In this document: piece after piece, positions 23,936 to 32,212 of the stretch
Layout: each line of letters starts with the position of its first letter
Position numbering within the stretch: position 1 is the first letter of the stretch
From: a virus
Length of the DNA: 37,068 bases
Reading direction: 5' to 3' (one strand)
Virus record (IMG/VR): IMGVR_UViG_3300035670_000079
Location: 64,001 to 101,068 of that record
Translations under genes and position numbers: made by a program
Notes under the pieces: model-generated
What the model saw: the letters and a program-made list of their open reading frames with translations, nothing else
Database searches by the model: none
Told to the model about the DNA's origin: nothing

Positions 23936-23961
23936 GGGCAGCAGGGAAGCTGCCCTTTTCT
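23936..23961 (+). terminator. Rho-independent terminator after the SSB-like gene
   Basis: 7-bp stem GGGCAGC (23936-23942) and GCTGCCC (23949-23955), loop AGGGAA, followed by TTTTC and a further T-rich stretch. No promoter is visible before the polymerase start at 23977, so this may be a partial terminator that lowers expression of the following genes. Confidence 0.8.
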
Positions 23962-23976
23962 TGTTTGGGGGTACAA

Positions 23977-25878
23977 ATGACTGAGATCGAGGAAAAGCAG
24001 TTAGAGGCGATTCATCCTGAATATGCCGAATTTATCCATAAGGTTATCTCACGTGGGTTTTTCTCATTCGACATTGAACATGATCCTAGTCTATCTCCGG
24101 ATAAGGTGGGCTTTAAATTACATGGCGTATCTTTGAGTTGCATAGATGCGACCTACTACGTGCAAGATCAGCCAACGGCTACTTTGCTGCTGAGCATATT
24201 GTTTAAGTTGAAGAATGTTTATGCGATTGCTCACAACTGCAAATACGATTGCAAGTGCTTGCATGCTGCGAAGTGGGTAGAGGGTTACCCGGTTAAACTT
24301 TGTGATACCATGATCGCAGCTAACTTGGTGGATGATAATTTGCAGCCGCGTGAACTTGGCCTTAAGCCATTAGTTAGGGAAATATTCAATCATAATATGA
24401 TGGAGTTTGAGGCAGCGTACCAGTCAGGTGGCTTAGACTCACCGACATTCATACAATACGCTAAGGATGACGCTTATTGGGAAGCTAGGTTGTGGGTACA
24501 CTTAGCGCAGAGAATGCAGCAACTTGGTGTATTTGAGTACTTTCTATCTGTTCCGACTAATGAGATATTCTGCGATATGGAAGAGTGGGGTTTTCCAGTA
24601 GATGTGAATAAGCTGTGGTCATTGACATTGAGCATGGCTAAGATACGTGATAGTGCGGAGTCTAAAGTATTTGAGTCTATAGGCTATCTTAATTTGAACT
24701 CACCGGCACAGTTGTCTAAGAGATTATTTGAGGATTTGGGTTACTCTACTGTCGGCATCTCTAAGACACCTTCCGGAAAGTCTTGGGCTACGGATGAAGC
24801 CGCCATAGAGGTGCTGGCAGAGAAGTATCCTGCATGTGCCTTGATACGCGATTTTCGTACTGCCGATAAGCTATTGTCTACATTTATAACTCCGATGGCT
24901 CAGTATGCTCTTAAAGACCCACATAGCGTTGTCAGGGGACATTACTGGCTATTTTCTAAGACTGGCCGGACTAGATGCTCTGATTTTAATTTGCAGAATA
25001 TTCCGGTTAGGCTGCCCGATGCGTTTAAAGGTCTAAATATTAAAGAGGCTTTTGTACCGTTCCCTGATCATGATCTGATAGTGGCAGACTTGAGTAATCT
25101 TGAGTTGCGTATGGTTGCACATATTACCGGTGATCGTGAGATGACATCTGCCTTCCTAACTTGGAAGTGTAATGAGTGTGGCGATTCGGGGCAATCTCAG
25201 AGTATTTTGCATAATTGCCCGACATGTGGTGCTGAGGAAAATGAGGCTGTAGGTAAAGAGATAGCAGGGGCACCGGGATTTTATCATGGTATTGATCTCC
25301 ATACTCGAACTTCTAGAATACCTGCCGTAGGTGGTAATAGGGATAAAGCTAAAGCAGCTAACTTCGCACTGGTATATATGGCAACTGCATATAGGATGGC
25401 CGCAGAGTTCCCCGGAACTACTGTAGCAGAGTGGGAAGCTATCTCTGAACAGTATTTCCAGATGTACTCTGGTGTAGCCAAGTGGCATGATACGATTTGG
25501 AATAACATAAATGTAGGTAAGACATTCGTCGTTATCGAACCCTTCGGACGACGCCGTACTATTACATCTCAGATGATTCAGCACAGCAAAAAACACTGTG
25601 CTAACTTAGCAGCTAATTTTGGTCCGCAATCCGGTGGTTGTGGGTTGGCTCAGCGGGGTCTCAAGAAATTTAGAGACTCTGAGATAGCTTTTGGCCGGTA
25701 TGGTACATTGGTTAGACCGGTTAACTTTATTCATGACGAAATTGTTGTATCTGCTCATAAGTCGGTATCGCATAAAGTTGCAGCTAATTTACAGCATTGC
25801 TTAGAAACGGCGGTTAGGCTGCGGGTGCCTATGAGGAGTTCCTGCAATATCTGTGCGAATTGGTACGAAGGCAAATAG
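23977..25878 (+). CDS. Family A DNA polymerase with 3'-5' exonuclease and zinc-ribbon insert
   Basis: 633 aa from the ATG at 23977 (GGGGG upstream); a frame start at 23932 lies across the terminator and is rejected. The exonuclease has D32/E34 (FDIEHD), D91 (AHNCKYDCK) and YAKDD at 161-165. The polymerase has motif A with D371 (IVADLSNLELRMVAH), motif B RDKAKAANFALVYM (R455, K459, Y467) and motif C HDE at 586-588. Between motifs A and B, where family members usually go straight to DLH, an insert of about 40 residues carries C398, C401, C414 and C417 (CNEC, CPTC), a zinc ribbon. It is the phage replicase. The alternative of a repair polymerase is less likely given the full replisome. Confidence 0.93.
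   Translation: MTEIEEKQLEAIHPEYAEFIHKVISRGFFSFDIEHDPSLSPDKVGFKLHGVSLSCIDATYYVQDQPTATLLLSILFKLKNVYAIAHNCKYDCKCLHAAKWVEGYPVKLCDTMIAANLVDDNLQPRELGLKPLVREIFNHNMMEFEAAYQSGGLDSPTFIQYAKDDAYWEARLWVHLAQRMQQLGVFEYFLSVPTNEIFCDMEEWGFPVDVNKLWSLTLSMAKIRDSAESKVFESIGYLNLNSPAQLSKRLFEDLGYSTVGISKTPSGKSWATDEAAIEVLAEKYPACALIRDFRTADKLLSTFITPMAQYALKDPHSVVRGHYWLFSKTGRTRCSDFNLQNIPVRLPDAFKGLNIKEAFVPFPDHDLIVADLSNLELRMVAHITGDREMTSAFLTWKCNECGDSGQSQSILHNCPTCGAEENEAVGKEIAGAPGFYHGIDLHTRTSRIPAVGGNRDKAKAANFALVYMATAYRMAAEFPGTTVAEWEAISEQYFQMYSGVAKWHDTIWNNINVGKTFVVIEPFGRRRTITSQMIQHSKKHCANLAANFGPQSGGCGLAQRGLKKFRDSEIAFGRYGTLVRPVNFIHDEIVVSAHKSVSHKVAANLQHCLETAVRLRVPMRSSCNICANWYEGK
24249..24264. repeat. Interspersed palindrome, site 15 (one mismatch)
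   Basis: TTGCAAG-TG-CTTGCAT: the last base is T rather than A. It lies inside the polymerase exonuclease domain, read as Cys-Lys-Cys-Leu-His, directly after catalytic D91. Confidence 0.8.
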
Positions 25879-25891
25879 CTTAAAATGAAAG

Positions 25892-27253
25892 ATGAAAATG
25901 GGACAATCTCAAAAACCTGATGTAATTCTTAGCAATATGCTATGGCTAAGGAAAACTTTGCTAACAGGCTCAACTTGCGATGTGTTGAAACGTAACAATA
26001 CTTTCGTAGGTCGGGCTACTGGACCGGATTTGACTCCTCCTATAGTACATGCTTATGTGGATCAGGGTGAGTACCTAGGTTTACCTCGTGAGCGTAGAAC
26101 TCAAGTAAACTGGCCTATTACCGATAAGACGGTGTTTAAGGGCGTAGTTTGGCCAAAGTTTTCTGGTACGTTTAGAACTGGTCAAGATGATTCAGTTAAC
26201 GACATTGTAAGTTATCTAACGTCAGGTAATTATGGTGTTAGGCTTAGCGCGCCTACCGGCAGTGGTAAAACTGTGATGGGTGTTTCGGTGGCTGCTGCCC
26301 TAGGTGCGCGGACTTTGGTGCTGTGCCATAAAGAGGATCTTTGTGGTCAGTGGCATAATACTGTCAACACCTTCTACAGCGGAGCTAGGCTTGGGCATGT
26401 TCAGGGTAACGATTGGTTGTACGCTAATACCCACTTAACTACGGCGATGGTGCAAACACTGTATAGTCGCCGTAATAGTATACCTCCAGAGTTCTTTAAA
26501 TCCTTTGATTTAGTGTTAGTGGATGAGGGTCATAGAATGGCCGCAGATACTTTCGAGTATGTAATTAAGTGCATGCCTGCTAAATATAGGTTGGCAGTAT
26601 CTGCAACTTGGCGACGTGCAGATAATCTGAATATACTTTGGGATGTGCATGTCTCTCCACACGTTGTTGTTCATAACGTGGATCAATTATCTGGAAAATA
26701 TGCGATAGCTCATTTGCCTATACTCATCCCGTTATCCGCTAGGATGCCGTGGGCTAGGGCGCTTAACATGATAGCCAGTAATGATAACTACAACGAGTGG
26801 TTATCTGGCGAGATTTGTAAGGCTGCTAAAGCTAATAGGAAAGTTCTAGTATTGAGTGATAGAATTAAGCAATTGGAGACTCTTCGGGCTAAGGTTGACA
26901 TCAAGCTACGTTCCGAAGGTGTAACTAAGACTACGGCATACTACGTAGGCACATTAAATGGTAAGCCTATGACCTCATTTGAGAAGGCTTCCGCAAAAGC
27001 TGCTGATATAATTTTAGCAACCTACGGAGCTTGTTCAGAGGGTACAGATATCAAGGAATTAGATACACTATTTTTTGCATCTCCGCGAGGTGACATAGAG
27101 CAAGCGTTAGGAAGAATACGTAGAATAGCTGAAGGTAAGAAATCACTGTTAGTAGTGGACCCACATTTAGTTGGGCACCCGGTTTTGACTAGTACTGCTG
27201 CGAAGCGTATTCAAGCCTACTCCAGATTAGGATTCACTCCGCAACATGGTTGA
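25892..27253 (+). CDS. Superfamily 2 DNA/RNA helicase (DEAD/H type)
   Basis: 453 aa. The start could be the ATG at 25892 or 25898. Motif I is APTGSGKT at 120-127 and motif II DEGH at 211-214. Motif III SAT is at 237-239, and motif VI is the QALGRIRR segment near 405-412. Near 385-400 is ILATYGACSEGTDIKELDTLFFASP, the motif V region. This is the organisation of UvsW/Hef-like or ComFA-like restart helicases common in phages, which remodel stalled or recombining forks. It overlaps the ligase gene by 8 nt and belongs to the recombination cluster. Confidence 0.88.
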   Translation: MKMGQSQKPDVILSNMLWLRKTLLTGSTCDVLKRNNTFVGRATGPDLTPPIVHAYVDQGEYLGLPRERRTQVNWPITDKTVFKGVVWPKFSGTFRTGQDDSVNDIVSYLTSGNYGVRLSAPTGSGKTVMGVSVAAALGARTLVLCHKEDLCGQWHNTVNTFYSGARLGHVQGNDWLYANTHLTTAMVQTLYSRRNSIPPEFFKSFDLVLVDEGHRMAADTFEYVIKCMPAKYRLAVSATWRRADNLNILWDVHVSPHVVVHNVDQLSGKYAIAHLPILIPLSARMPWARALNMIASNDNYNEWLSGEICKAAKANRKVLVLSDRIKQLETLRAKVDIKLRSEGVTKTTAYYVGTLNGKPMTSFEKASAKAADIILATYGACSEGTDIKELDTLFFASPRGDIEQALGRIRRIAEGKKSLLVVDPHLVGHPVLTSTAAKRIQAYSRLGFTPQHG

Positions 27254-28553
27254 TTCAGAGATTTGCAAGTTCTTTCATGCTCTGTCTACTACACCGTCTA
27301 GGTTAGATAAGCTGAGGTTACTTAATTCCGTTAAAGATGATCATGTTATTGCAGAATTATTCAGGTTAGCCTACGATCCGACTATACTGTTCTATATGAC
27401 GAAGGTTCCAGAGTATCGGAGTTTGGTTACGCCGCAAGAAACTTTAACATCCTTTGTTACATATTCTCGGCTGGATGTGCTAAGTTCTAGGAAAATTACT
27501 GGGAATCTTGCTAAAACTTATGTTGCGTCTGTGCTCAGTGCTATGGAGCCGGCTGCTGCACAGATAGTAGTCAGAGTGTTGAAGAAAGACTTGCAGTGCG
27601 GTGTTGCAGCTAAGACCGTATTGCAAGTTTGGCCTACGTTGTTTAAGCTATTTGAGGATATGTCGTGTGTAGATAACTTGGCTGCAATCAGCTTCCCCTG
27701 TTATGCGCAGACCAAGCTGGACGGTGGTAAGTGTGTAATGATTAATAGAGGTGGTAATATCATCTGTTTGTCACGTGAGGGCAAGCCTATTGAAGTTCAC
27801 GGTAGATTTGATCCTCTTATTGAGAATATTCCGGACGGTGTTCAAGTAGAGGGTGAGTTAGTAGGTATTGGGCATGATCTTAAAATCTTGCCTAGAACCG
27901 TTGGGAACGGTATTATAAATAAGGCAATACGTGGCACTATTACCGAAGGTGAGGCAGAGCTACTTGCACTGATAGCATATGACATACGAAGTAGTACTAA
28001 GCCCTATAAGGGGAGGTTGCAAGACCTTGCAAGCTATGTGAAGGCTGAGCCATATTCATTCTTTAGGCTAGTTGATACGGAGATCATGCCGAATAAAGAG
28101 GAACTATTTAAGTTTTTTGATTTTAAGGTTTCTCAGGGTGAAGAGGGCGTGGTAGTTAAGAATCTGTATTTTAGATGGCATCCCGGACCTAATAAAAGTT
28201 GCGTTAAGCTGAAGGCTGAGTATGAGGGCGACTTTCAGGTAATAGGTATTAAAGAGGGCGCAGCTGGAAAAGCTGTCGGTAAAATAGGCTCACTTAAGAT
28301 TGCTACGGCAGATGGTGAGCTTGAGTGTTATGTCGGGTCGGGCTTGACAGATGATGATAGGGCGGTATTGACAGAATCGGATATAGTTGGTAAAATAGTC
28401 AGAGTAACCTACAATGATATTGTTATGAATAAGTCAGGTAAATCTAGGCATAGCCTATTTTTGCCTAGGCTGAAACCTAACTTTATACGAAGTGATAAGT
28501 CAGAAGCGGATACACTTAAAAAACTCATGGAGCAGTGCAAAAAATGTCGGTAG
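27246..28553 (+). CDS. ATP-dependent DNA ligase
   Basis: 435 aa. The nucleotidyltransferase motif I is QTKLDGGK with K157 as the lysine that would be adenylated (KLDG, 157-160). Further motifs follow the family order: GVQVEGELVG (motif III, near 196-205), EEGVVVKN near 297-304 (motif IV) and SCVKLKAEY (motif V). The first 150 residues form the helical DNA-binding domain and the end is the OB-fold. This resembles T4-type ligases and would seal nicks during phage replication. It overlaps the helicase gene upstream and the next gene downstream. Confidence 0.9.
   Translation: MVDSEICKFFHALSTTPSRLDKLRLLNSVKDDHVIAELFRLAYDPTILFYMTKVPEYRSLVTPQETLTSFVTYSRLDVLSSRKITGNLAKTYVASVLSAMEPAAAQIVVRVLKKDLQCGVAAKTVLQVWPTLFKLFEDMSCVDNLAAISFPCYAQTKLDGGKCVMINRGGNIICLSREGKPIEVHGRFDPLIENIPDGVQVEGELVGIGHDLKILPRTVGNGIINKAIRGTITEGEAELLALIAYDIRSSTKPYKGRLQDLASYVKAEPYSFFRLVDTEIMPNKEELFKFFDFKVSQGEEGVVVKNLYFRWHPGPNKSCVKLKAEYEGDFQVIGIKEGAAGKAVGKIGSLKIATADGELECYVGSGLTDDDRAVLTESDIVGKIVRVTYNDIVMNKSGKSRHSLFLPRLKPNFIRSDKSEADTLKKLMEQCKKCR
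28017..28032. repeat. Interspersed palindrome, site 16
   Basis: TTGCAAG-AC-CTTGCAA, perfect arms, inside the ligase gene, read as Leu-Gln-Asp-Leu-Ala-Ser. Confidence 0.9.
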
Positions 28554-28888
28554 AACTCAACGGAACCTCTGAAAATTTTGAAGCTTCTGTTACAATGTCT
28601 GCTAACGGTGTCGAGTTGCAAGCCTTGCAATTGCGACCGAAAATTTCAGTAGACGGCCCTACTGACGGCACCCTTGTACGCATGAGTGTGGGAGAGACTA
28701 TAAATTTGGGTAACTATCAATCTTTGCGGCTTGATGTTTCTGTGCAGCTACCTACGAATCTTGCCAGCCTCGATAGTACTGTTACGCAGTGCGCTGATTA
28801 TGTTGATATGATTTTGAAGGAGCGCAAGGATCAATTTGCGGAGAAGGCTAACGCCGTCAAAAGTGACCTCGACAAGGTGTTTGGTTAA
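28544..28888 (+). CDS. Small protein of unknown function between ligase and recombinase
   Basis: 114 aa from the ATG at 28544, inside the ligase end; a GTG at 28535 is a less likely start. The first 70 residues are beta-rich (VELNGTSENFEASVTMSANGVEL; LVRMSVGETINLGNYQSLRLDVSVQLPTNLASLDS), and the last 35 form a helix (DMILKERKDQFAEKANAVKSDLDKVFG). Small proteins with the NYQSLRLDVSVQLP-type strand occur near phage recombinases, but I know no function. It ends on the first base of the recombinase ATG. Confidence 0.6.
   Translation: MSVELNGTSENFEASVTMSANGVELQALQLRPKISVDGPTDGTLVRMSVGETINLGNYQSLRLDVSVQLPTNLASLDSTVTQCADYVDMILKERKDQFAEKANAVKSDLDKVFG
28616..28630. repeat. Interspersed palindrome, site 17
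   Basis: TTGCAAG-C-CTTGCAA, perfect, inside the small gene before the recombinase, read as Leu-Gln-Ala-Leu-Gln, the same peptide as at site 1. Confidence 0.9.
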
Positions 28889-29979
28889 TGGCAGAGAAGG
28901 TATCTAAGCCACTTACATTAGAAGAATTCAATAAAGAGGTTATGGCTAAATATGGGAAGAACGTAATTAGTAACTCTAAGGGGGAGTTTGCTAACTCAAC
29001 TGCTAGTAGATTTTCTAGTGGTATTTATTCACTGGATGTTGCTTTGGGTGGCGGGTGGCCTATAGGTAAGATCGGCCTAATTGCTGGACAATTTTCCGAA
29101 GGTAAGACTGAGATATGCTTACAGGCAATAGGGTCTATGGCGAATTATGATAAGAGGACGAAGCTGCATAAGCTAGTTATGCCACAAGGTACCCCATTTG
29201 AACCGTGCCGTTCAGTTTATATTGACTTAGAGTACACATTTGATACGCCGTGGGCAATCAGTAAAGGGTTTAACCCTGCTAAAGACTCCATCATTAGACC
29301 CTCATCTGGCGAAAGTACCGTAGACATTGTTAGTGAGATTATAGGTAATAATCTTTACGATTTAGTTGTAGTAGACAGTCTCGCTGCCGCGACTCCCACT
29401 AAGGAAGTTGAATCCTCGGCTGAAGATGTTCTAGTCGGTAATCATGCTCGCCTGTTGAATAGGGCATTCCGTATGTGGACTAATCAGGCTGTTCGGGTAT
29501 CTAGTCGTGGTCAAGTTCCCCCAACAGTGTTGTGTATAAATCAGATACGGTATAATATTGGAGTGATGTTCGGTGATCCTCGTACAATGCCCGGCGGGCA
29601 AATGCAGAGATTTGCGGCATCCGTGATACTTTATACAAAGTCGGCGAAGTATGGGGAAAAGGGTGGAGAGTCCCAAGTAGAATTATCTGGAGTAATCTTT
29701 AAGAACAAGACTTATAGGCCTAAAGAGTTGTTCTCATATAAGCTTGCCGTAGGTGACGTTAGTCCAGAACTACCTAAAGGTACTATAGATAACATATCAG
29801 ATATAGTGAAGGATGCCAGTGACTCAAAGTTCATAATCAGAAAAGGCTCAAATTACGAACTATTTGGGGTCAGCTATCCATCAGTTGCTGCGATACGAGA
29901 CGCTATTCACGCTAATGAGGTGCTAAAGGTTAAACTTTGGCGTAGTTTGATCAAGCATAGAACCGGGAACTTAATATAA
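28888..29979 (+). CDS. RecA/UvsX-like strand-exchange recombinase
   Basis: 363 aa, ATG sharing one base with the previous stop. The core matches RecA-family ATPases: SRFSSGIYSLDVALGGGWPIGKIGLIAG leads to Walker A GQFSEGKT (67-74), YIDLEYTF follows (E115 being the expected catalytic glutamate), Walker B VVVDS is at 160-164, and NQIRYNIGVMFGDPRTMPGGQMQRFAAS, near 212-240, matches the L2-side region. It would load on the SSB-covered strand and pair homologous DNA. The resolvase, nuclease and second resolvase genes that follow complete a recombination module. Confidence 0.88.
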   Translation: MAEKVSKPLTLEEFNKEVMAKYGKNVISNSKGEFANSTASRFSSGIYSLDVALGGGWPIGKIGLIAGQFSEGKTEICLQAIGSMANYDKRTKLHKLVMPQGTPFEPCRSVYIDLEYTFDTPWAISKGFNPAKDSIIRPSSGESTVDIVSEIIGNNLYDLVVVDSLAAATPTKEVESSAEDVLVGNHARLLNRAFRMWTNQAVRVSSRGQVPPTVLCINQIRYNIGVMFGDPRTMPGGQMQRFAASVILYTKSAKYGEKGGESQVELSGVIFKNKTYRPKELFSYKLAVGDVSPELPKGTIDNISDIVKDASDSKFIIRKGSNYELFGVSYPSVAAIRDAIHANEVLKVKLWRSLIKHRTGNLI

Positions 29980-30488
29980 TGCCGCTAGGCTCTACCAAGC
30001 GAAAAACTGATCCTAAGAGTGCTGCAATGCGGTTAGAGGCAGATTTAGCCTCCCGTGCAGGTGGTTATGCTCAGCCGGGATCAGGTGCTGGTTTAAGGCA
30101 TAAAGGTGATGTTATAACTGACTATTTATTATTCGATAGTAAGCATACCTCTACAAATTCAATTACAGTTACTGCCGATATGCTGTCAAAGATAACTAAG
30201 CAGGCTAGTCAACACGGTAGGTATCCGGGATTAATCTTAACAATACCTAGTACCGTCAATGCCGCCCATGATTGGGCGGTCATACCTTTTGACTTTCTTT
30301 GCGATTTGCTTATTCTTACGAAAGGACGCTTAGATGAACTTAGAGGAGCAGGTAGCCCTAGCGATGGGCCTACTGAAAGCGGTGCCGAATCACTCGAAAA
30401 CGTCGAATCCCTCGAAAACGTCGAGCTATCAAAATCTACCGCTATCGGCAACGAAAGCTGCAATATTGAATTTCCTGAGGACGCCTAG
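29979..30488 (+). CDS. Hjc-like Holliday junction resolvase (PD-(D/E)xK fold)
   Basis: 169 aa, ATG sharing one base with the previous stop. The fold signature is E20, then GSGAGLRHKGDV (34-45) with D44, and D53-S-K55 in LFDSKHTST, i.e. the E...GD...DxK catalytic set of the archaeal-Hjc-type family. MLSKITKQASQHGRYPGLILTI (about 68-89) matches the C-terminal helix and strand of that family. After about residue 115 the sequence becomes Gly/Ser/Glu-rich with a repeated ESLENV. Those residues are encoded in a region that also codes for the start of the next gene in another frame (see that gene). It would cut branched DNA made by the recombinase. Confidence 0.72.
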   Translation: MPLGSTKRKTDPKSAAMRLEADLASRAGGYAQPGSGAGLRHKGDVITDYLLFDSKHTSTNSITVTADMLSKITKQASQHGRYPGLILTIPSTVNAAHDWAVIPFDFLCDLLILTKGRLDELRGAGSPSDGPTESGAESLENVESLENVELSKSTAIGNESCNIEFPEDA

Positions 30489-30684
30489 ACCTTCTGGTGA
30501 GACCTTAGGTGAGACTATAATTGGTGCGACTAGTCAAGAACTGTCACAGCACTTTAAGGGTATATCTTATGCTACGCTTAGGTGGGCGTTATATAAGTTG
30601 AGACGTGATGGTTACGTTATTGATAGTGATGAGCGCCGACGCGGCAGGAACGGGGCTGAGTCGGTAGTCTACAAAGTTAAGTAA
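30334..30684 (+). CDS. Winged-helix DNA-binding protein
   Basis: 116 aa. It overlaps the resolvase C-terminus by 155 nt in a different frame. The ATG at 30334 has a strong AAAGGA 8 nt upstream, which supports this start and a real overlap. The first 40 residues are low-complexity Ser/Thr/Lys. Residues 41-116 are a clear winged helix: SATKAAILNFLRTP, ATSQELSQHFKGISYATLRWALYKLRRDGYVIDSDERRRGRNG and a final beta wing (SVVYKVK). It probably binds DNA as a regulator or assists recombination. It may control the downstream nuclease genes, but nothing visible proves this. Confidence 0.72.
   Translation: MNLEEQVALAMGLLKAVPNHSKTSNPSKTSSYQNLPLSATKAAILNFLRTPRPSGETLGETIIGATSQELSQHFKGISYATLRWALYKLRRDGYVIDSDERRRGRNGAESVVYKVK
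30387..30422 (+). repeat. 18-bp tandem repeat, two copies, read in two frames
   Basis: GAATCACTCGAAAACGTC then GAATCCCTCGAAAACGTC, one mismatch. In the resolvase frame it gives ESLENV twice; in the winged-helix frame NHSKTS then NPSKTS. The repeat lies within the out-of-frame overlap. Confidence 0.85.
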
Positions 30685-30689
30685 TTCAT

Positions 30690-30704
30690 TTGCAAGTCTT
30701 GCAA
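30690..30704. repeat. Interspersed palindrome, site 18 (intergenic)
   Basis: TTGCAAG-T-CTTGCAA, perfect. It lies in the 35-bp gap before the nuclease gene, ending two bases before its ribosome site CGGAG. Confidence 0.9.
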
Positions 30705-30719
30705 CCGGAGTGCTCTGGC

Positions 30720-31769
30720 ATGGCGACATTGGGGGAAATCATCGCGAAGGCTCAAGTAGCATCGGCAAGTTCGCCAGTTACGACGTTGCCTCCGGATGTT
30801 ACGGCTATTAATAATTTTTCTCTATCTGTTGTTAATTTTGTCGATAAGTGGGCTGGTAGGTCTGGTCAGGTTGATATTCTTAGGTGCTCTGGTTTGCATT
30901 ATGTTTGTCCTCGTGCGTTTGTTATTAACTACTGGAGACCTGCTGCGCCAGTTGCCACTTTTGATGCTGTCGGCTACTTGCGTATGAATTGTGGCACAAG
31001 TATTCATAAATTTATGCAGGATGTTGTCTTAGGGCCGGGTCTTATTTTGAAGGGGTCTTGGCATAATACTTCTGATGGTAGCATTGTTGGGGGTTACCAT
31101 CCTGATCCTGAGAGGGCTATATTTGAGTGGGAGCACTCAAATATGACTACTTGGGAGTATATAGAGCCGGAATACTTTGATCCGCATTATCGTATTTCCG
31201 GCCATAGTGATGGAGTTGTCTCAATTGAGCGCCTAAAAGTTTTTAATACTCTGTGTAAAAATAAGACTGTAGGCTTAAAAGCTATGCTTAAGGAACTTGA
31301 GAAGATTTCCGGAGGTGAGGATGCTCTATTAGAAATGAAGAGTACCTCAGCAGGAGGCTTTACTCAAGTAAATGGGCCTACTAGACTGCCGGGAGTTTAC
31401 ACATTGCAGGCAGCCATGTATCAGCACATGTCAGGATTATCTAGTACGGTGTTTCTGTATATTTCGCGGGATAATTGCGCTATGAACTCTTTTAAGTTTG
31501 TAGCCACCCCTTCGATGGTTACCTATGGGCTTGATAAGGCTGCCGTGATTTGGGAGTCCATTAGAGACCGCACGCTACCGGTAGAGTATATGCCGTGCAT
31601 GTCACTATCAGATACTGCTGCCAAGAGTTGTAATGTAAGCGAGGCTTGTTTCGCGCATTTCAGGTCTGGTAGTAACTATGGTGATTTCCATCAGTTTATA
31701 GAAGAATCTAAGTTAGCTCAACCTGATCGCAAGTGGCTGGATTTAAGCGGATGGACCCGTTCTCACTAG
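30720..31769 (+). CDS. RecB/Cas4-like PD-(D/E)xK nuclease
   Basis: 349 aa from the ATG at 30720; an in-frame start at 30690 lies in the palindrome. An N-terminal Cys pair (RCSGLHYVCPRAF, C56 and C63) and a conserved helix (GTSIHKFMQDVV, H95) precede the core. The core is ISGHSDGVV (D164) and LLEMKSTS with E205 and K207 (ExK), followed by YTLQAAMYQHMSGL with Q230, matching the RecB-family motif QxxxY/H. A C-terminal Cys pair (AKSCNVSEACF) could complete an Fe-S-like or zinc site, as in Cas4/AddB. It would resect DNA ends for recombination. Confidence 0.75.
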   Translation: MATLGEIIAKAQVASASSPVTTLPPDVTAINNFSLSVVNFVDKWAGRSGQVDILRCSGLHYVCPRAFVINYWRPAAPVATFDAVGYLRMNCGTSIHKFMQDVVLGPGLILKGSWHNTSDGSIVGGYHPDPERAIFEWEHSNMTTWEYIEPEYFDPHYRISGHSDGVVSIERLKVFNTLCKNKTVGLKAMLKELEKISGGEDALLEMKSTSAGGFTQVNGPTRLPGVYTLQAAMYQHMSGLSSTVFLYISRDNCAMNSFKFVATPSMVTYGLDKAAVIWESIRDRTLPVEYMPCMSLSDTAAKSCNVSEACFAHFRSGSNYGDFHQFIEESKLAQPDRKWLDLSGWTRSH

Positions 31770-32212
31770 TGGGGCTTCATCCTATTTGTCAACTGGTTCT
31801 GGATATTGAACCCTTTGCTTCGCAGTCTGTTAGGGTTACGAAGTCTGGAAGATGTTATCCAGATTCCGCTAAGATGGCATTTATGGCAGAGGTTGCTAGG
31901 CAAGTGTCTGAGCAGTGGCAAGCGCCTCCATTAGATATTCCCATTTTTCTGGTATTAGCGTGGGCTTTCGGAGCTAAGCGTACCGCTCTTAGGGACACGG
32001 CTCCTGATGTGGATAATCTACACAAACCACTACTTGACGGAATGGCTAAGATACTGTATACTGTAGACAGTCGCATAGTCGGGACGTGTAGCTTAAAGAT
32101 GAACGTAAAAGGAATTTCAAAAATTCTGGTTACCCCTTGCGTGGTACGCCCGCATATACAAGAAATCGAAAAATGGTTTCAAGATGCAAAACCTAGGAAA
32201 AGCTTAAAATGA
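31751..32212 (+). CDS. RusA-like Holliday junction resolvase
   Basis: 153 aa from the ATG at 31751, overlapping the nuclease end by 19 nt. The family signature is APDVDNLHKPLLDGM at 84-98 (acidic residues D86, D88 and D96, plus K92), followed by VDSRIV (105-110), matching RusA-type endonucleases that cut four-way junctions. Length fits the family (about 120-150). The first 30 residues (QLVLDIEPFASQSVRVT) supply the strand-1 pattern. Two different resolvase families within about 2 kb is unusual. It shares an ATGA overlap with the next gene. Confidence 0.82.
   Translation: MDPFSLVGLHPICQLVLDIEPFASQSVRVTKSGRCYPDSAKMAFMAEVARQVSEQWQAPPLDIPIFLVLAWAFGAKRTALRDTAPDVDNLHKPLLDGMAKILYTVDSRIVGTCSLKMNVKGISKILVTPCVVRPHIQEIEKWFQDAKPRKSLK

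Noticed and set aside
25156-25596. 146-aa minus-strand open frame inside the DNA polymerase gene
   Set aside because: It lies wholly within conserved polymerase motifs on the other strand and has no ribosome site or known domain.
28344-28392. Two TTGACA boxes near 28344 and 28370 as promoters
   Set aside because: They lie inside the ligase gene and no good -10 box is found at suitable spacing.
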